Positions 9,023 to 18,542 of a stretch of 35,022 nt of DNA are shown here, in pieces. The translations under genes and the position numbers were made by a program. Source of the DNA: Alphaproteobacteria bacterium. GTDB taxonomy: Bacteria > Pseudomonadota > Alphaproteobacteria > UBA3830. The notes under the pieces are model-generated. The model was not told the DNA's origin and ran no database searches. It saw only the letters and a list, made by a program, of their open reading frames with translations. Every line of letters starts with the position of its first letter. The first letter of the stretch is position 1. The stretch covers positions 1-35,022 of the forward strand of contig JAGABS010000018.1 of the NCBI GenBank assembly GCA_017614525.1, read 5' to 3'.

Positions 9023-9117
9023 TAGATTCTGTTGAAAGGTGGAGGAGGGGGCGGTCTTGTATAAATGATTCATATATGGTACTGGAGAGAGTAAGTTATT
9101 AGATGTGTTGGTGGAAA

Positions 9118-10662
9118 ATGAGTTTAGTTAAAACTGTTGCTACGGTCGGTGGGTGGACGTTAGTATACCGATTGAGTAGTTTTGCGCGGGATATTCTTCA
9201 GGCAAGATGCCTAGGGGCCGGGATGTTTGGGGATGTGTTTGCGTGTGCTTTTAAATTTGCAAACGTACTGAGAAAGATATTCGCCGAAGGGGCGTTCAAT
9301 GCGTCGTTTCTGCCGATTTTTTCCAACACACTGAAGGATAAAGGTGAAGAAGAAGCAAGGAAGTTAGCTTCGCAGACATTCACGTGGTTGATGTTGTTTG
9401 TTTCGTTTCTTATGATTTTGTGTTTGATCTTTTTCCGAGAAATTATGTCAGTTTATGGTAGAGGGTTTGAGCCAGGAAGCGAGGGAAGCGAGCATCTGAT
9501 TGTTGTCGGTCGTATTTGTTCTTCATATATTGGTGCGTCGTTTTTAGTCGCGCTGTTCGGAGGTATTTTAAACACGCTCAATCGTTTTGCCATGCCGGCT
9601 GCTGTTCAGGTTGTATTGAATTTGTCGGTGATAGTTGCCCTTTTTGTAGGACCTCTTCGGTTTCCGAGTGTTGCATACACTATGGCATGGGCGACATTTT
9701 TTGCTGGATTCGTTCAGCTTGTGATTTTGTGGTTGAACGTTCGTTACTGCGGAATGAAAGTTTGGTTTGATTTTTCTCCGATGATGGAGGGAGTGAAAGT
9801 ATTTTTCAAAAAATTGGTTTCCGGAGCGATTGGAGCCGGAGTTTGGCAGTTGAATGTCGTGATTGATTTTTCCGTTCTTACTTTATTGCCGACGGGGTCT
9901 GCTACTTACTTCTATTTGACGGACCACGTGAATCAATTCCCGATAGGAATTTTGGGAATCGCTTTCAGTACGGCGTTGCTTCCTCCTTTAACCAGGGCTA
10001 TCCATGCAAATGATAAAGAAGGCGCTCAAAAACAAATGGGACTGGGATTGCTTTTTGCTTTTCTGTTCACTTTGCCAGCGGCGGTGATTTTGATACTTTT
10101 GAGTGAGCCGATAACGGGTGCGATTTACGGACACGGTAAGTTTACGGCCGAACATGTAGCGGCAGCAGCTCCGGCGCTGACGGCTTTCGCCTTTGGACTT
10201 CCGTCTTACATGATGACAAAGGTTTTTTCGACGACGTTTTTCGCTCATAAGGATACCAGGACACCGTTGATTGGCGGAATGATTTCTATTATTTCCAACT
10301 TATTGTTTATCTTGGTGTTGGTACCTTACATGAAGCACGTTGGCGTGGCTTTGGCGACTTCATTATCTGCGTGGTGTAACGGGTTGTATTTGATATTCAA
10401 GCTGAAAAGTTTGGAGACGGTAAAAATTGAAAAGTCCGTAGTTTTAGAGTGCGCAAAACAGCTTATAGTTTCCGCCGTGATGCTATGTTCCATATACGGA
10501 ATGAATACTTTTGCGAAATCCTATTATATCCAAGGCGGGGAGCCGAGAAATTTGGCGGTGATTTGCGTTGTCAGTGCAAGTATTGGTGTGTTCTTTGTGG
10601 TCGGCAAAATTTTCGGAATCTTTAAGTTCCTCGATGACGTTAAAACGCTAAAAGAGGATTGA
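9118..10662 (+). CDS. murJ: Lipid II flippase MurJ (MviN)
   Basis: MurJ flips lipid-linked peptidoglycan precursor across the inner membrane. About 514 residues with roughly 14 hydrophobic segments match the family. The N-terminus shows the family signature: TVATVGGWTLVYRLSSFARD, then DVFACAFKFANVLRKIFAEG and AFNASFLPIF. The ATG at 9118 (MSLVKTVATV) aligns with typical MurJ starts and has GGTGG just upstream. An ATG at 9103 would add five residues, and GGAGAG lies 11 nt before that one. It is divergent from the M16 operon and only 3 bp from the next gene. Presence of MurJ implies that peptidoglycan synthesis is retained. Confidence 0.96.
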   Translation: MSLVKTVATVGGWTLVYRLSSFARDILQARCLGAGMFGDVFACAFKFANVLRKIFAEGAFNASFLPIFSNTLKDKGEEEARKLASQTFTWLMLFVSFLMILCLIFFREIMSVYGRGFEPGSEGSEHLIVVGRICSSYIGASFLVALFGGILNTLNRFAMPAAVQVVLNLSVIVALFVGPLRFPSVAYTMAWATFFAGFVQLVILWLNVRYCGMKVWFDFSPMMEGVKVFFKKLVSGAIGAGVWQLNVVIDFSVLTLLPTGSATYFYLTDHVNQFPIGILGIAFSTALLPPLTRAIHANDKEGAQKQMGLGLLFAFLFTLPAAVILILLSEPITGAIYGHGKFTAEHVAAAAPALTAFAFGLPSYMMTKVFSTTFFAHKDTRTPLIGGMISIISNLLFILVLVPYMKHVGVALATSLSAWCNGLYLIFKLKSLETVKIEKSVVLECAKQLIVSAVMLCSIYGMNTFAKSYYIQGGEPRNLAVICVVSASIGVFFVVGKIFGIFKFLDDVKTLKED

Positions 10663-10665
10663 TAA

Positions 10666-11745
10666 ATGGCGATTGTATTTGTGCTGGTCGCGATTTTACA
10701 AGTATTAGCGGGGTATTTTTGCGCTAAAGTGGTACAGTATGTAACCAAAAAAGCATGGTTGGGGGTTCTGGCCATGCTTTTTACCATTGTTCCGGTCATG
10801 TCTATTTATCTGAAAAAATCATTGGGGCATTGTGAATGGTTCACAAACGGATTTTGCTATCTCGGATATGTTTACTTGGGATTTATTTTATATTTTCCGA
10901 TGTATTGCGCCGTGGCGTTTGTATTTCGTAAATTTTATAAAAAAGTCAGATTAAAAAAACTTTTATCGGCGGGTTTTGTTTTAATTCCGATTCTTTTGCT
11001 TGGCGGGTATTTAAATGCGATAAATCCTCGATTGAAAACTATAAATATTGAGTCGAATTATAGAAATGTTGGAGAGAGTTCCGATCTGAAAATTTGTTTT
11101 GTGTCGGATATTCATGTCGGATGCATTAATACAAAACACATATTCAACAGAGTTGTTGACTGCATAAACAGAGCGAATCCGGATGTCGTTATTTTCGGCG
11201 GAGACGTACTGGATATAGAAGCGTTGAAGGTTTACGAGAAAACTTTTGTGGACATAATGCGTGATAAAATAACGTCAAAATATGATACCTACACGGTGAT
11301 CGGAAATCACGAAATTTATGCCGGGGTGGAAGACTGCGTAAGGCTTCTGAAAAAAGCGGGAGTGAAAATTTTGATCGATAAAGTTGTTGAAGTGAAGGGG
11401 GTTAGTATCGCCGGACGACTTGATCGAACGGTCAGATCGAGAAAATCTTTATCGCAAATTCTTTCGGGCAACGAAAAAAATCTGATTGTCGTCGATCACA
11501 CTCCGTCGGCTATCGAAGAATCCGCAAAGCATGGCGCTTTGCTGCATTTGTCGGGGCATACTCACGGCGGTCAAACCTTCCCGATGAATCTTTTGGTTAA
11601 TTATCTGTTCGGACCCACCGGCGATTTGAGAAAGGTTCAAAATACCCATGCTTATATTACCTACGGGGCGGGTTTTTGGGGGCCTCCGTATCGCATAGGA
11701 AATGTTCCGGAAGTTGTTTTAATAAAAATTTCTCGTCATAGATGA
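10666..11745 (+). CDS. Membrane-anchored metallophosphoesterase (YkuE/YaeI type)
   Basis: This protein has 359 residues. The first 120 or so contain several hydrophobic segments and the rest is a calcineurin-like phosphoesterase domain. Motifs appear in order: DIHVG (D148, H150), GGDVLD (D180), GNHE (213-216), and SGHTHGGQ (296-303). These are the ligands of a two-metal centre. Relatives such as YkuE and YaeI are membrane-associated phosphodiesterases; the substrate here cannot be read from sequence. It starts 3 bp after the murJ stop, so it is cotranscribed with murJ, and a role in cleaving lipid-linked phosphates is a reasonable guess. Its 3' end nearly touches convergent galE. Confidence 0.9.
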   Translation: MAIVFVLVAILQVLAGYFCAKVVQYVTKKAWLGVLAMLFTIVPVMSIYLKKSLGHCEWFTNGFCYLGYVYLGFILYFPMYCAVAFVFRKFYKKVRLKKLLSAGFVLIPILLLGGYLNAINPRLKTINIESNYRNVGESSDLKICFVSDIHVGCINTKHIFNRVVDCINRANPDVVIFGGDVLDIEALKVYEKTFVDIMRDKITSKYDTYTVIGNHEIYAGVEDCVRLLKKAGVKILIDKVVEVKGVSIAGRLDRTVRSRKSLSQILSGNEKNLIVVDHTPSAIEESAKHGALLHLSGHTHGGQTFPMNLLVNYLFGPTGDLRKVQNTHAYITYGAGFWGPPYRIGNVPEVVLIKISRHR

Positions 11746-11748
11746 CTT

Positions 11749-12729
11749 TCATTTCTTTAGCCAGTTATAAGCAGTTCGGATGCTGTCACCTAATGTTTTG
11801 CTCGGTCTCCAATCCAAAATTTTCTCGGCTTTTGCATTGTCAGCGACCAAAATTTTCGGATCTCCGTTTCGGCGCGGATTAATTTTCAAATTGATTTTTT
11901 TCGAAGTAATTTTCTCGCAAACTTCAAAAACTTCCTTTACCGTACTTCCGTTTTTGGTTCCGATGTTGAAGCAGTCGGACTGATTTTTTTCTGTCAGATA
12001 TTGCAGTGCCGAAACATGAGCGGATGCAAGATCTTCAATGTTTACATAATCTCGTATACAAGTTCCGTCTTTTGTATCGTAATCGTCGCCGAATAAGTTA
12101 AAAACTTTTTCAGAGTCTTTTGCCGAAGCCAAAATATTCGGGACTAAGTGAGTTTCAGGCCGATGAGATTCCCCGATGCGATTTTCGGAATCAGCTCCGA
12201 TGACGTTGAAATATCTCAGCCGAATGCTTTTTAAGCCGTACGCTTTGTCGTAATCATCCAAAATTTCTTCTATCATAAATTTTGTTTTCCCGTAGGGATT
12301 GACCGGCTGTTTCGGGTGATTTTCGTCTATGGGAATGTATTTCGGTTCTCCGTAAACTGCTGCTGTCGACGAGAAAACAATTTTTCTCACATCATGATCG
12401 AGCATTTCGTTAAGCAGGTTTACTGTCCCGATCAAATTGTTTGCATAGTATTTTCTCGGGTTTTGCACGGATTCTTCGACGCAAATGTATGCAGCAAAGT
12501 GAATGACGGAATTTATATCAAAATTTTGAAACAAGTTTTTCAGATCATTTTGATTTTTCAAATCACCTTTCACGAAATCGAAATCGCGGACGGACTTTAA
12601 AGTTTCGATTGCAGACAGATGTCCGTTTTCAAGATTATCGAAAACAACTATCTTGTGGTCACTCTCCTCCAGCAACCTAAGTACGACATGACTACCTATG
12701 TACCCGGCTCCGCCCGTTACCAAAATCAT
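11749..12729 (-). CDS. galE: UDP-glucose 4-epimerase GalE
   Basis: GalE interconverts UDP-glucose and UDP-galactose for cell-surface glycans. The 326-residue protein has the NAD-binding motif TGGAGYIGSH (5-14), the catalytic Ser/Thr in VFSSTAAVYG, and the Tyr146-x3-Lys150 pair in NPYGKTK. The family's RYFNVIGA and IRDYVNIEDLA segments are also present. The ATG at 12729 has AGGAG six bases upstream. The stop lies 3 bp from the convergent phosphoesterase stop. It may be cotranscribed with the YbjN-domain gene, whose stop is 79 bp upstream. Confidence 0.96.
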   Translation of the reverse strand: MILVTGGAGYIGSHVVLRLLEESDHKIVVFDNLENGHLSAIETLKSVRDFDFVKGDLKNQNDLKNLFQNFDINSVIHFAAYICVEESVQNPRKYYANNLIGTVNLLNEMLDHDVRKIVFSSTAAVYGEPKYIPIDENHPKQPVNPYGKTKFMIEEILDDYDKAYGLKSIRLRYFNVIGADSENRIGESHRPETHLVPNILASAKDSEKVFNLFGDDYDTKDGTCIRDYVNIEDLASAHVSALQYLTEKNQSDCFNIGTKNGSTVKEVFEVCEKITSKKINLKINPRRNGDPKILVADNAKAEKILDWRPSKTLGDSIRTAYNWLKK

Positions 12730-12808
12730 TTATATCTCCTGTTGTCTCTCTCTTTCTTCCCCGTACTGCTTTTGCATCCGTTTTTGTATTAGTTTTCGTA
12801 TTCGTTTC

Positions 12809-13282
12809 TCATGCTTCTCCGACTGACTCCTGAAACAAAGTGCTGATTGAAAAATTCGGAATTTGTTTATCGGAAAGCAGCATTTTAAAGTAATGATAAA
12901 ATCTGTCGGACTCTTCGCAGATCAGGTCAATCAAGGACTCGAAATTATCTTCATCAAACAGAAAAGAATGCGCAAAAGGAAAACTCAGGCTGTAAACCAA
13001 GCGATTGTCTGTGGATATCAAATCGAAATGTCCGAGCCAAATTCGCTCATTTGCTTTTATGATAGAATCTTCAATTACTGCCAGTCGTTCGTCGGGACAA
13101 ATTAAATCCAGATCATTTGAAAAATGCAGGATGTCGTATTCCGGTTTCAGGAAAACAGACAGACTGTAATTCGGAGGCAAAGATACAGCTAACTCGTTTT
13201 CATCTACGCGGCTGAAATTGTAGTCCAGCTTTTCAAAAGTTTCTTCAGCTATATCGATAATATTATTCACGTTAAGTTCCAC
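12809..13282 (-). CDS. YbjN-domain protein
   Basis: This 157-residue acidic protein lacks a signal peptide. The segment with ANERIWLGHFDLIS and VYSLSFPF matches the core of the YbjN fold, which resembles type III secretion chaperones. Family members have been described as sensory or regulatory factors, but the biochemical role is unsettled. The start is GTG at 13282 with GGGA four bases upstream. It is divergent from lgt and lies upstream of galE on the same strand. Confidence 0.75.
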   Translation of the reverse strand: MELNVNNIIDIAEETFEKLDYNFSRVDENELAVSLPPNYSLSVFLKPEYDILHFSNDLDLICPDERLAVIEDSIIKANERIWLGHFDLISTDNRLVYSLSFPFAHSFLFDEDNFESLIDLICEESDRFYHYFKMLLSDKQIPNFSISTLFQESVGEA

Positions 13283-13371
13283 AATTTCCCGCTAGAGATT
13301 AGCATAAAACTATTCATTAAAAAATCAGTTTGTTTTAAAATGTCAATAGGTCTTTGGTAAAAAGGATTTGT

Positions 13372-14178
13372 ATGGTTTGTAATTTTTCTCCGGTAGCATT
13401 TCGGGCTTTTGGTTTTTCGGTTTACTGGTATTCTTTTGCGTACATTTTTGGAATCGTTTTTGCTTTCAAGTTGACGGAATTTTTGATGAAGAAGTCAGGG
13501 TACAACGTCGAGTCGAAATTGATGGATGATTTCATCGGTGTCGTGGTTTTGGGGATCATTTTCGGAGGTCGAGTCGGATACGTGTTGTTTTATGATTTCG
13601 GTTTCTACTTTCATAATCCGCTGGAGATTTTCAAAGTTTGGAAGGGCGGAATGTCGTTTTTCGGAGGATTTATCGGAATCGTTGCGGCGACATATTGGTT
13701 CTGTAAAAAGCATCATTTGAATTTTTTTAGTTTCATAGATCATTGGGCAGTCGGAGTTCCGATCGGATTGTTTTTCGGCAGAATAGCCAATTTCATAAAT
13801 GGGGAATTGTTGGGGAAGCCGAGTTCAGAAGTTGCTTGGTTCGTAATTTTTAAAGACGGAGTTCCCCGCCACCCGTCTCAGATTTACGAGGCCATTTTGG
13901 AGGGAGTTCTTCTGTTTCTGATAATGGTTTTTGCGTTTTACAAAAAGCAATACAAGTTTAGCGGGCGGCTGTCGGGAATTTTTTGTTTGGGGTACGGAAT
14001 GAATCGGTTTATCGGAGAATGCTTTCGTGAACCGGATTCGATTTTTAGTTGGAATCTGTTTTTCAGTACGGGAATAAATTTGAATCAGTATTTTTGCTTC
14101 GCGATAATGTCGCTTGGCGTGTTTTTGATATACAGAAGTTCGGCAGATGAGATCGTCACAGGCAGCACAAAAAATTGA
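13372..14178 (+). CDS. lgt: Prolipoprotein diacylglyceryl transferase Lgt
   Basis: Lgt attaches diacylglycerol from phosphatidylglycerol to the lipobox cysteine of lipoproteins. It is a polytopic inner-membrane protein of 268 residues from ATG 13372, which has AAGGA six bases upstream; an in-frame TTG at 13354 lacks support. The Lgt signature GRIANFINGELLGKP is present, as are the GGMSFFGGFIG segment and HPSQIYEA. Substrates in this window include MlaA and the small lipoproteins at 17925 and 25460. It is followed by recG. Confidence 0.96.
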   Translation: MVCNFSPVAFRAFGFSVYWYSFAYIFGIVFAFKLTEFLMKKSGYNVESKLMDDFIGVVVLGIIFGGRVGYVLFYDFGFYFHNPLEIFKVWKGGMSFFGGFIGIVAATYWFCKKHHLNFFSFIDHWAVGVPIGLFFGRIANFINGELLGKPSSEVAWFVIFKDGVPRHPSQIYEAILEGVLLFLIMVFAFYKKQYKFSGRLSGIFCLGYGMNRFIGECFREPDSIFSWNLFFSTGINLNQYFCFAIMSLGVFLIYRSSADEIVTGSTKN

Positions 14179-14254
14179 TCAGGAATTCAACGCGAGATCA
14201 GAAGTAGAGGTTGATTCGAAGTTTGATCGGGGATTCGGTACGGAATCGAAAGAG

Positions 14255-16294
14255 ATGTTCTGGAGTTCGAATAGAATTCTTTTGTTGCCGATCCGCCAGT
14301 TTATTCAGCTTTCGCCTTATACGTATAAGTTACTGAAAAAATGCTGCGGAGGTGATCGGCTTGTTGATATATTGCTCCATTTTCCGTCAGGTTTATCCAA
14401 ACGTACTTCTGACGAAGATTATTTTAAAGACGGAGAAAAATTAACGGTCGTTTTAACTGTGTTAAAGCATGTCGTTCCGAGATATAAAAACAGTCCTTAC
14501 CGAATTATTGGACAGACTGATTTAGGAAATTTTGTTACGATAATGTATTTCCATTACAGGACTCCTTACTTGCGGAGAATTCTGCCTATTGGCGGAACTT
14601 TTACGGTTAGCGGAAATGCATCGCGTGAGTTGGACGGAATAAAAATTATTCATCCGGATATAGTCGCCCCTCCTCATCAGGCGAAATATTATGTCGGAGC
14701 CGAGCCGATCTATCCGTTGGTTGGGAATCTGTCTTTAAAAACTTTGCGATATGTTATATCTTCAGCGTTAAAATTGATTTCGAAATTGATTCCGAAAAAT
14801 TCAGACTGGATACCAAATGATTTAAGGGACAAGTACGGATTGGCCGATTTCGCCGATGCTTTGCAAGCTGTTCATTGTCCGAAGTCTGAAGAAGATTTGT
14901 TGATCACAAATGAGTTTCGTAAGAGGATAGCTATAGATGAACTTTTAGCGAATCAGATTCGATTGAAGCAAATAAAAAAGAATCAGCAAGAAAGAAAATC
15001 GGTTGTTCTGAAACCAACAGGCGAAATTTTTCAAAAATTGAAGTTGCCGTTTGAACTGACGGAAGATCAAATGAAATGTTTCGAGGATATAAAAACGGAT
15101 TTAGCCTCCGGGACCCCGATGAATCGGTTAATCCAAGGAGATGTCGGTTCCGGGAAAACCATTACAGCCTTTTTGGGGATGTTAATCGCTCTGGAGAACA
15201 AATTACAGGCGGTTTTCCTCGCTCCTACTGAAATTTTAGCTTGGCAGCATTTCGAGACGATTCAAAAATTATCGGAAAATCTGAATTTGGAAATCGATAT
15301 AATGCTGAGCAGCAATCGTAAAGCAAGGAAAAGACAGATTCGCGATCTCCAGGACGGCACTACGCAAATTTTGATCGGAACCCACGCAATTTTGGAAGAC
15401 AACATCGAGTTCAGAAACCTCGGGTTTATTGTTATTGATGAACAGCATAAATTCGGAGTGATGCAGCGTTTGAAACTGATAAATAAAAGCAGGTATCCGA
15501 ACATTTTGTCCATGTCGGCTACGCCGATTCCTCGAACTTTATTGTTGGGATGTTACGGAGATATAGACGTTTCTACGATTAAGACAAAACCAAAAGGGCG
15601 TCAGACTGTGGAAACGGCCGTTATCGGGACGAATAAAATTGAAAGCCTGGTTGAGAGATTAAAAACGACAGATTCTCAAATTTTTTGGGTCTGTCCCGTC
15701 ATTGAGGAATCCGAAAGTTTGGTGGATGTAAACACTCGCTGTGAATATCTGAAAAAAGCTTTTTCGGGAAAGGAAGTCGAAGTTTTGCATGGGAAAATGA
15801 AATCGTATGAAAAAGACGAAATCATGACTCGCTTTAAGGAGAACAAATTTAGGTTGTTGGTTTCCACGACAGTGATAGAAGTCGGCGTTGATGTTCCAAA
15901 CGCGAATGTTATGGTTATAGAACACGCGGAAAGATTCGGACTGGCTCAGCTGCACCAGCTGCGGGGCAGGGTAGGGCGAGGAAGCGAAGCGGCATACTGC
16001 ATATTGCTTTATCATCTTCCGATTTCGGATGTCGGGCGCCAACGGCTTAAGTTGATGAAGGAAACTACGGACGGATTTTTGCTCAGCGAACAAGATTTGA
16101 AGCTCAGGGGTGCAGGGGATATTCTGGGGAGAGATCAAAGTGGGTTTGATACTCTGAGATTCAGTGATTTTTCCGATAATTATCATTTGGTGGAAGCTGC
16201 GGACGAAATATCTGACCATATGGATTTAGGTTCTACTCAGACGGCCGATTTGTGCGATATTTTTAAACGAGTTTCAGATGAAAATATTGTCTGA
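14255..16294 (+). CDS. recG: ATP-dependent DNA helicase RecG
   Basis: RecG remodels stalled forks and branched DNA. From ATG 14255 it has 679 residues, close to the family norm. The frame is open back to an ATG at 14147, inside lgt, but the 36 extra residues are unlike RecG. The wedge/OB domain lies in the first 240 residues or so. The helicase core has Walker A GDVGSGKT (295-302), DEQHKFG (about 395-401), SATPIPRTL, and the QLRGRVGRG motif (about 569). The C-terminal DLKLRGAGDILGRDQSG is the RecG-specific segment. The usual GVGP motif of the wedge is replaced by LSPYTYKLL, a minor oddity. Confidence 0.96.
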   Translation: MFWSSNRILLLPIRQFIQLSPYTYKLLKKCCGGDRLVDILLHFPSGLSKRTSDEDYFKDGEKLTVVLTVLKHVVPRYKNSPYRIIGQTDLGNFVTIMYFHYRTPYLRRILPIGGTFTVSGNASRELDGIKIIHPDIVAPPHQAKYYVGAEPIYPLVGNLSLKTLRYVISSALKLISKLIPKNSDWIPNDLRDKYGLADFADALQAVHCPKSEEDLLITNEFRKRIAIDELLANQIRLKQIKKNQQERKSVVLKPTGEIFQKLKLPFELTEDQMKCFEDIKTDLASGTPMNRLIQGDVGSGKTITAFLGMLIALENKLQAVFLAPTEILAWQHFETIQKLSENLNLEIDIMLSSNRKARKRQIRDLQDGTTQILIGTHAILEDNIEFRNLGFIVIDEQHKFGVMQRLKLINKSRYPNILSMSATPIPRTLLLGCYGDIDVSTIKTKPKGRQTVETAVIGTNKIESLVERLKTTDSQIFWVCPVIEESESLVDVNTRCEYLKKAFSGKEVEVLHGKMKSYEKDEIMTRFKENKFRLLVSTTVIEVGVDVPNANVMVIEHAERFGLAQLHQLRGRVGRGSEAAYCILLYHLPISDVGRQRLKLMKETTDGFLLSEQDLKLRGAGDILGRDQSGFDTLRFSDFSDNYHLVEAADEISDHMDLGSTQTADLCDIFKRVSDENIV

Positions 16295-16344
16295 GTCAGT
16301 GAAAAAATGATAAGTATATAATGTAATGATTTGGAGTTTCTGTT

Positions 16345-17793
16345 TTGCATAGTAAGTTCGTTCGAAATTTGAGTTATCTGATTTTGATAATTTCGTTGGC
16401 GATGATTGGCTGTTTGATATTCAAAGATTTGAATTGGGTATTGGGTGACGACGAGTTGTTCTTAAGAACGACAATGATCGGAAAACCGAGTCATGCTTGG
16501 ACGGGACGGGGCGGGTTTTGGCCTCTCGGATTGTGCGATTACTCCATCTTATTGTTACTTCCGCAAGCAATCGGTCAGACCATAGAGGCGCACTTTGCGT
16601 ACAACATAATCATAATGTCGATTTCCGTTTTTATCCTCTATCATTTTTTCAATAAGATCGACGAGAAAAACTACGGACTTAGTCTGTTTTTCATTTTGAT
16701 TTTGTTCTGCGTTTCGAGTTTTTTGCAGATCCACAACAGTTGCATTTATCCGGAAAGAATGATGTTCTTCATGCAGGTGCTGTTTATGTATTTCTGGCTG
16801 AAGGGATATCAGAATCGGTCGATGATGTTTTATCTGCTTTCCTGGATATTTTGTACCTATCTGATTTTTTCGAAGGAGCCAATTTTCGGAGCTGTTCTGG
16901 TCATAGCTCTTACCAATTTGATTTTCGGATGGAATCAATTAACCGAAAAGGATCGCTCGTTTCATTTTTTGCAGATTTTTTCGGCTTTAACATATCTCGG
17001 AATTTATATTTACAGATATTTTTACAGAAACGGCGGAGAGTCTCTGTATAACGGGGGGAATTTTGCATTTTCGCAAGGTGTGGATGCGTTAAATACGGTG
17101 AAGGCGATATTTGTCGGCGAGCCTTTATTAGGATTGATTTTTTTGTTTGCCCTGGTTCGCGCTTATTTTGTATTTGTAAAATCAGACCGCAGAACTTTGT
17201 TTATTGACAGCTTGCTTTTCGGAGCTGCCGCTTATGCGATTGCGTACATAATACTTTCGTTCACATCTTCTTATTATGTGTTTCCGTCTTTAGTATTTGC
17301 GTTTCCGTCTTTGGTGTTTTGGACAGATTACTTGTGGAAGGAAAATAAATTCGCTTCCATTTTGATTGTTTTGCTGTGCGGAGGTGCTGCTTATTTATCT
17401 TTTAATATTTCTAAAGATTTCGCTCAAAACGCATATAAGTTAAGAAATAATGATATGAAGGTTGTAGATTTCATTGCAGACTCGTATATGAAGGGTAAGT
17501 ATGTTTTCTTTTTTATGGATGGGGAGCCTTTGTCGAGATTCAATACTAGCATGAACGGCAAAAATGTATGGGAATTTAATGTATATTCCCATTTTACGAA
17601 TTACGTTTTGAAAAAGAAAAATTATTTGCGTGATAAAAACATTTTGAGACCATTGGAGAAGTTAGAGTATATTTTCGATGATAGCATAGTTATGTGTCCC
17701 GTGAATATGGAGCAAAAATATAAGAAATATTTAAATAGTCGAGGATTTAGAGTATTGAGGAGCGCGTATAATATCGACGTTTACGGGCAGTAA
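16345..17793 (+). CDS. Polytopic membrane protein, GT-C glycosyltransferase-like
   Basis: I do not recognise a named family. The 482-residue protein has an N-terminal membrane segment, then a loop with GDDELFLRTT and GGFWPLG, followed by about ten hydrophobic helices and a soluble C-terminal tail of about 110 residues. An acidic pair in the first extracytoplasmic loop followed by alternating helices is typical of GT-C glycosyltransferases, which use polyprenyl-linked sugars. The start is TTG at 16345 with GGAG eight bases upstream. A TATAAT lies at 16316-16321. It follows recG after 50 bp. A role in surface glycan or glycolipid assembly is inferred. Confidence 0.7.
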   Translation: MHSKFVRNLSYLILIISLAMIGCLIFKDLNWVLGDDELFLRTTMIGKPSHAWTGRGGFWPLGLCDYSILLLLPQAIGQTIEAHFAYNIIIMSISVFILYHFFNKIDEKNYGLSLFFILILFCVSSFLQIHNSCIYPERMMFFMQVLFMYFWLKGYQNRSMMFYLLSWIFCTYLIFSKEPIFGAVLVIALTNLIFGWNQLTEKDRSFHFLQIFSALTYLGIYIYRYFYRNGGESLYNGGNFAFSQGVDALNTVKAIFVGEPLLGLIFLFALVRAYFVFVKSDRRTLFIDSLLFGAAAYAIAYIILSFTSSYYVFPSLVFAFPSLVFWTDYLWKENKFASILIVLLCGGAAYLSFNISKDFAQNAYKLRNNDMKVVDFIADSYMKGKYVFFFMDGEPLSRFNTSMNGKNVWEFNVYSHFTNYVLKKKNYLRDKNILRPLEKLEYIFDDSIVMCPVNMEQKYKKYLNSRGFRVLRSAYNIDVYGQ

Positions 17794-17865
17794 TGCCGAC
17801 AAAGGTGCTTTTTCCTTATCTGAAAATACCCAAATCAAAATTCAAGTAGCCAAAATGTTAAAAAA

Positions 17866-17897
17866 TTAACTTTTTGTTAACATGTCTCTTATATACT
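17866..17897 (+). promoter_or_regulatory. CtrA-type promoter before the 17925 gene
   Basis: A perfect TTAA-N7-TTAAC box (17866-17881) is followed after exactly 10 bp by TATACT (17892-17897). The -35 position falls inside the box, as in CtrA-activated promoters of other alphaproteobacteria. Transcription would start near 17904, about 20 nt before the ATG. Regulation by CtrA is inference. Confidence 0.6.
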
Positions 17898-17924
17898 CAA
17901 ACACGATATATTAGGGAGAAAGTC

Positions 17925-18542
17925 ATGAAAAAAATAGCCATGGTCACGTGTCTTATTGCTGGATGTTCTTATGGGATGAATTTTCCGAAAGAATTGGATG
18001 CAGCTTCTGGAGGTTCAAGCAAGATTATATGCGATATAAAAAACGCGGGTAGTTCGGATGAATCCATGCATAGTGCGCGAGAGGAGCCAAATGCATCCGA
18101 ACCTGTAAGCGATGTACAGACGATAAAAGGTTTGGACAGGGCAGTAAAGATAGATGTTGCCAATTCGGATTTGATAGGTCAGTGGCAAGACATTACTGAA
18201 GTCTTCTCCGACGATGAAACAGATGATAATGTTTTTGAAACATCGGCATCTACGTACAAAGAGGGGCGTTTTTGGACAATAGTGAGAAAGGTGTTCCAGC
18301 CGTTGCAGATTACCACCAGTGCTTCTACGATGGTGTTGATAACAGCGTCGGAAGCAGTTAAAAGTACCCATCCGTCAGTTTCTACTGGACTGTCTTACGG
18401 AGCCTTGGGGAGTGCGGTGACTTCAGGAGTTTTGTCGCTGTTTATCGCGAAAATGAACAGCAAGATTAACCAGCTGAATAAAAGGTATAAGGCGAAATTG
18501 GCTGCGGAAGGTAGGGATATCGATGTTGGGCAAGAGGGGTGA
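17925..18542 (+). CDS. Putative lipoprotein of unknown function
   Basis: This is an unrecognised protein of 205 residues. ATG 17925 has GGGAGA six to nine bases upstream. The frame is open to 17874, but the added residues precede the signal sequence and overlap the promoter. The N-terminus MKKIAMVTCLIAGCSYG resembles a short lipoprotein signal with Cys14 in an I-A-G-C box. It could also be an ordinary signal peptide. The middle is acidic and serine-rich. A hydrophobic region (about residues 130-183) that may hold two membrane helices is followed by a lysine-rich tail. A CtrA-type promoter precedes it. An exported, possibly lineage-specific product is inferred. Confidence 0.7.
   Translation: MKKIAMVTCLIAGCSYGMNFPKELDAASGGSSKIICDIKNAGSSDESMHSAREEPNASEPVSDVQTIKGLDRAVKIDVANSDLIGQWQDITEVFSDDETDDNVFETSASTYKEGRFWTIVRKVFQPLQITTSASTMVLITASEAVKSTHPSVSTGLSYGALGSAVTSGVLSLFIAKMNSKINQLNKRYKAKLAAEGRDIDVGQEG

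Noticed and set aside
12757-12800. Degenerate 12-bp microrepeats between the YbjN gene and galE
   Set aside because: Three loose copies of an ATACAAAAAC-like unit; too degenerate and short to call a repeat array or a binding-site cluster.
14147-14254. Longer N-terminus for RecG, starting inside lgt
   Set aside because: The extra 36 residues do not resemble RecG. The family N-terminus aligns with the start at 14255.
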